Position numbers and translations under genes: made by a program. From positions 1 to 6,817 of the forward strand of contig QGUH01000189.1 of the NCBI GenBank assembly GCA_003242355.1: a stretch of DNA of 6,817 bases, read 5' to 3'. This document shows positions 4,682 through 6,817 of this stretch, one piece after another (the first letter of the stretch is position 1; every line of letters begins with the position of its first letter). This stretch comes from Pseudomonadota bacterium (lineage in GTDB: Bacteria > Myxococcota_A > Polyangia > Polyangiales > Polyangiaceae). Below the pieces are notes generated by a model that ran no database searches, was not told the DNA's origin, and saw nothing but the letters and a program-made list of their open reading frames with translations.

Positions 4682-6186
4682 ACCCTTCTCGGTGTGCGAG
4701 GGCGACCCTGGTGTTTTGCGGCGTGCTCGGCACGCCCGACGTCGCCTCTGGCGAGCCTCATGCGGCGCGACCGGCCGGCGCCGCGCGCTCGACGGGAGAG
4801 TCGCTGCCTGCCGTTGCTTCCGGCTCCCGCTACGAGGCACGGCAGCGCTTCGATCGCGGGCTCGCGCTGTACAACGCGGGCGACTTCATGGGAGCGCTTG
4901 CCGAGTTCCAGCGCGCCTACGCGATCGTCCCGCACCCGCTCGTCCTCTACAACATCGCCCTGGTGCAGGCGCGGCTCGGGTACGTCGTGGAGTCGCTCGA
5001 AGCCCTCGAGCACCTCGAGCGCTCGGGGCTTACGAGCCTCGCACCCGAGCGCCAAGAGCGCGCCCGCGAGCTCTGCGACACGCTCTCGGAGAAGGTCGGG
5101 AGCATTCGCATCGAGACGGACGTCGAGAACGCGCTCATTCGAATCGACGGTGTCGACGTGGGGCGAACGCCCTCGCCTCCGCTTCGCGTTGCCGCGGGCG
5201 TTCACCTCGTCTCCGTCTCGGCGCAGGGCTACGAGCCGCGCCGCTTCCGCACGCTCGTCGCCGGAAAGGCGGTCGAAGTGGTCGAGGTCCGCCTCGTTCC
5301 CGTCCGGCAACCGCTCGCCTACCTCGAGGTGACGACGAACGTCCCCGACGTGGAGGTGCGCGCCAACGGCGAGCTGCTTGGCCGGACGCCGCTCGATACC
5401 CCGTTTTCCCTGAAACCCGGCGAGTACGTGCTCGAGCTCGTGCGGGACGGGTACGTGCCGTGGCGCAAACGCGTCGCGCTGGAACCCGGTCACAAGCTGC
5501 GCCTCGATCGCGTGCTAGAGCCCCACGGGCCCGGCCAAGCGCGCGGAGGCGTTCTGCTCCTCACCGTGAGCGAATCGGATGCCGTGGTTTGGGTGGACGG
5601 GCGCCCGCAAGCCCATCCCGGGCGCGGCCTTTTTCTGCCTGCGGGTCGCCACACCGTGCGCGTTCAACGCGCCGGATTCTTCGACGTGGAGCGTTCCGTC
5701 GCGATCCGGCCCGGTCCGAACCCCATCGACGTTCGCCTGCTCCCCACCGCCGATTATCTCGCCGATTACACGAGCCGCGCGCGCACGTTGCGAACCTGGG
5801 CCACCCTCTCGCTCGCCACGGGCGGCCTGCTCGCCGCGGGCAGCGGCGCCTTCTTGCTCTGGAACCAAGGGCAAATCGACGAGGCCGAACGCGCCTTCGA
5901 TCGTCACGAGGCCGAGGTGCGCGCGAGTCCCTCCGGTGCTTGCAAGGCCGACACCTGCGAGGAAATCGCCACGATCCTCGTCGAGGATCTCGATGCCAAG
6001 CGCAAGCGCCAAGCGCTCGGTTGGGTGGGCGTCGGCGTCGGCGCCGCTGCAATCGCGACCGGCGCGCTCCTCTTCGCCTTCGGGCCCGACCCCGATCGCT
6101 ACGAGCCCGGCTCGGAAAGTGACGTCTTCGCCGACGTCTCGTTCACGCTCGCAGCGGATCGCGTCGGCTTTTCGTTCCGCTTTTGA
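4678..6186 (+). CDS. TPR and triple-PEGA domain membrane protein
   Basis: This 502-aa protein has no visible catalytic residues and probably acts as a scaffold or envelope sensor. A short hydrophobic N-terminus (about 9-18) may be a weak signal sequence. Residues 51-136 form helical TPR-like repeats (RFDRGLALYNAGDFMGALAE and the following pair), suited to protein binding. Three PEGA-type beta domains follow: 141-206 and 214-280 with the GxTP signature (GRTPSPPL, GRTPLDTP), and a degenerate third (291-354) lacking it. Two hydrophobic helices (about 372-395 and 446-469) bracket a loop with Cys422 and Cys427. The last 20 residues alternate hydrophobic and polar residues and end in Phe, like an outer-membrane strand. 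Flanking basic residues (SRARTLR, KRKR) leave the topology unclear. Translational coupling to the kinase and a 16-nt gap to the FHA activator gene suggest one pathway. The domain call is firm; partner and topology are inferred. Confidence 0.9.
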   Translation: MNPSRCARATLVFCGVLGTPDVASGEPHAARPAGAARSTGESLPAVASGSRYEARQRFDRGLALYNAGDFMGALAEFQRAYAIVPHPLVLYNIALVQARLGYVVESLEALEHLERSGLTSLAPERQERARELCDTLSEKVGSIRIETDVENALIRIDGVDVGRTPSPPLRVAAGVHLVSVSAQGYEPRRFRTLVAGKAVEVVEVRLVPVRQPLAYLEVTTNVPDVEVRANGELLGRTPLDTPFSLKPGEYVLELVRDGYVPWRKRVALEPGHKLRLDRVLEPHGPGQARGGVLLLTVSESDAVVWVDGRPQAHPGRGLFLPAGRHTVRVQRAGFFDVERSVAIRPGPNPIDVRLLPTADYLADYTSRARTLRTWATLSLATGGLLAAGSGAFLLWNQGQIDEAERAFDRHEAEVRASPSGACKADTCEEIATILVEDLDAKRKRQALGWVGVGVGAAAIATGALLFAFGPDPDRYEPGSESDVFADVSFTLAADRVGFSFRF

Positions 6187-6202
6187 GGGGAGAGCAGAGG
6201 CG
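6187..6202 (+). promoter_or_regulatory. Ribosome binding site of the FHA activator gene
   Basis: The 16-nt gap after the PEGA gene stop is almost all purine (GGGGAGAGCAGAGGCG) and contains GGGGAG and AGAGG before the ATG at 6203. The tight spacing leaves no room for a promoter, supporting co-transcription. Confidence 0.6.
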
Positions 6203-6817
6203 ATGTCGCTGGAGAACGCCGGATTTCAAACGACGCATCCGAGCGCGCCGTCCGGCGCCTCGAGCGCAGCCCAAGCGCACGAGCTGGTGCTCGTCTACCC
6301 CGCGGGGCTCGCGGGCCAGCGTTTCGAGCTCCGTCCGGATCTGACGTTCGGTCGCTCCCCCGACGCGACCGTCGCCACCCTGCTCCATGAGACCGTGTCG
6401 AGACGCCATGCCGTCGTGCAACGGGGATTGGGCGGCGTCTTGTTCCTGCGTGACCTCGGGAGCCGCAACGGGACGCGGGTGAACGGTGCGCGGGTCACCG
6501 CGCCGGTCGCGCTCGCCCCGAACGCGGTCGTTCGCCTGGGAGACGTGCTCGGTATCGTGGACGAGCCTTCGGCGCGTGGATTCGACGCCGATCCCGTATT
6601 TCGCGGGAGCTCGGCGGCCATGGCCCGAGCGCGCGAGCAGCTCGAGCGGAGCGCGAGCGATCCGGCGCCCGTGCTGATCCTCGGAGAAACGGGAGCCGGA
6701 AAGGAGCGCGTGGCGTACGAGGTGCATCGAGTGAGCGGCCGCACGGGCCCGTACGTCACGCTCAACTTTGCGGAGCTCACCGCCGAGCTCGTCGAAAGCC
6801 AGCTCTTCGGCCACGAA
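6203..6817 (+). CDS. FHA-domain sigma-54-dependent activator (partial, 3' end outside)
   Basis: The first 205 residues are present; the frame is open at the window edge. After a short Ala/Ser-rich leader, residues 27-118 form an FHA domain, a phosphothreonine-binding module, with its conserved residues: Gly50-Arg51, Ser66-Arg67-Arg68-His69, Ser87-Arg88-Asn89-Gly90-Thr91 and Asn94-Gly95. From about 131 a sigma-54-interacting AAA+ domain begins: FRGSSAAM, Walker A GETGAGKE (161-168), then LNFAEL and VESQLFGHE (197-205), the sequence that in this family directly precedes the GAFTGA sigma-54 contact loop. The rest of the AAA+ domain and any DNA-binding domain lie beyond the window. Proteins of this family hydrolyse ATP to open sigma-54 promoters. 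Here the FHA domain takes the place of a response-regulator receiver, so control by a Ser/Thr kinase is expected, and the kinase two genes upstream is the natural candidate. Confidence 0.93.
   Translation, partial: MSLENAGFQTTHPSAPSGASSAAQAHELVLVYPAGLAGQRFELRPDLTFGRSPDATVATLLHETVSRRHAVVQRGLGGVLFLRDLGSRNGTRVNGARVTAPVALAPNAVVRLGDVLGIVDEPSARGFDADPVFRGSSAAMARAREQLERSASDPAPVLILGETGAGKERVAYEVHRVSGRTGPYVTLNFAELTAELVESQLFGHE

Noticed and set aside
4060..5493. Minus-strand open frame of 477 codons
   Set aside because: It is antisense to the kinase tail and PEGA gene, with Arg/Ala-rich shadow composition and no domain.
4692..6122. Plus-strand open frame of 476 codons within the PEGA gene
   Set aside because: It is an out-of-frame shadow with extreme Arg content, while the PEGA frame carries TPR, PEGA and TM signatures.
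6143..6814. Minus-strand open frame of 223 codons
   Set aside because: It is antisense to the FHA-AAA+ gene, whose motifs are unmistakable.

Overview
The window looks like chromosomal DNA from a myxobacterium (Myxococcota, probably the Polyangiales/Sorangium side). The grounds are very high GC with strong GC bias at third codon positions, a lipoprotein joining a Cys-rich module to PPC-like domains through a Gly/Ala/Ser linker, a single-TM Ser/Thr kinase, a TPR/PEGA protein, and an FHA-domain sigma-54 activator. This is recognition by eye; no database search was made.

Layout: two genes read leftward. The first (170-838) encodes a 222-aa Cys-free, apparently cytosolic protein of unknown function, followed by two hairpins (102-171) that may form its terminator. 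The second (1274-2731) encodes a 485-aa secreted lipoprotein. The 435-bp gap between them (839-1273) holds no convincing gene. It does contain a cluster of five alternating GGGAC/GTCCC half-sites, an imperfect sigma-54 (-24/-12) promoter look-alike and a strong hairpin, all upstream of the first gene. A 528-bp divergent intergenic region (2732-3259) separates the lipoprotein gene from a rightward operon and carries two operator-like inverted repeats.

The rightward operon has three tightly packed genes: a transmembrane Ser/Thr protein kinase (3260-4681), a TPR plus triple-PEGA membrane protein (4678-6186, overlapping the kinase by ATGA), and an FHA-AAA+ sigma-54 enhancer-binding protein (from 6203, cut off by the window end). 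The likely logic, which is inference, is that the kinase phosphorylates a Thr, the FHA domain reads that phospho-Thr, and the AAA+ domain then opens sigma-54 promoters. The PEGA protein would be a membrane partner or scaffold.

The most interesting items are this complete kinase-to-sigma-54 cassette and the orphan 222-aa protein. The orphan's C-terminal half follows the layout of gasdermin pore-forming domains, and its upstream DNA resembles a sigma-54 promoter with a distal activator-binding array. Both points about the orphan are hypotheses.
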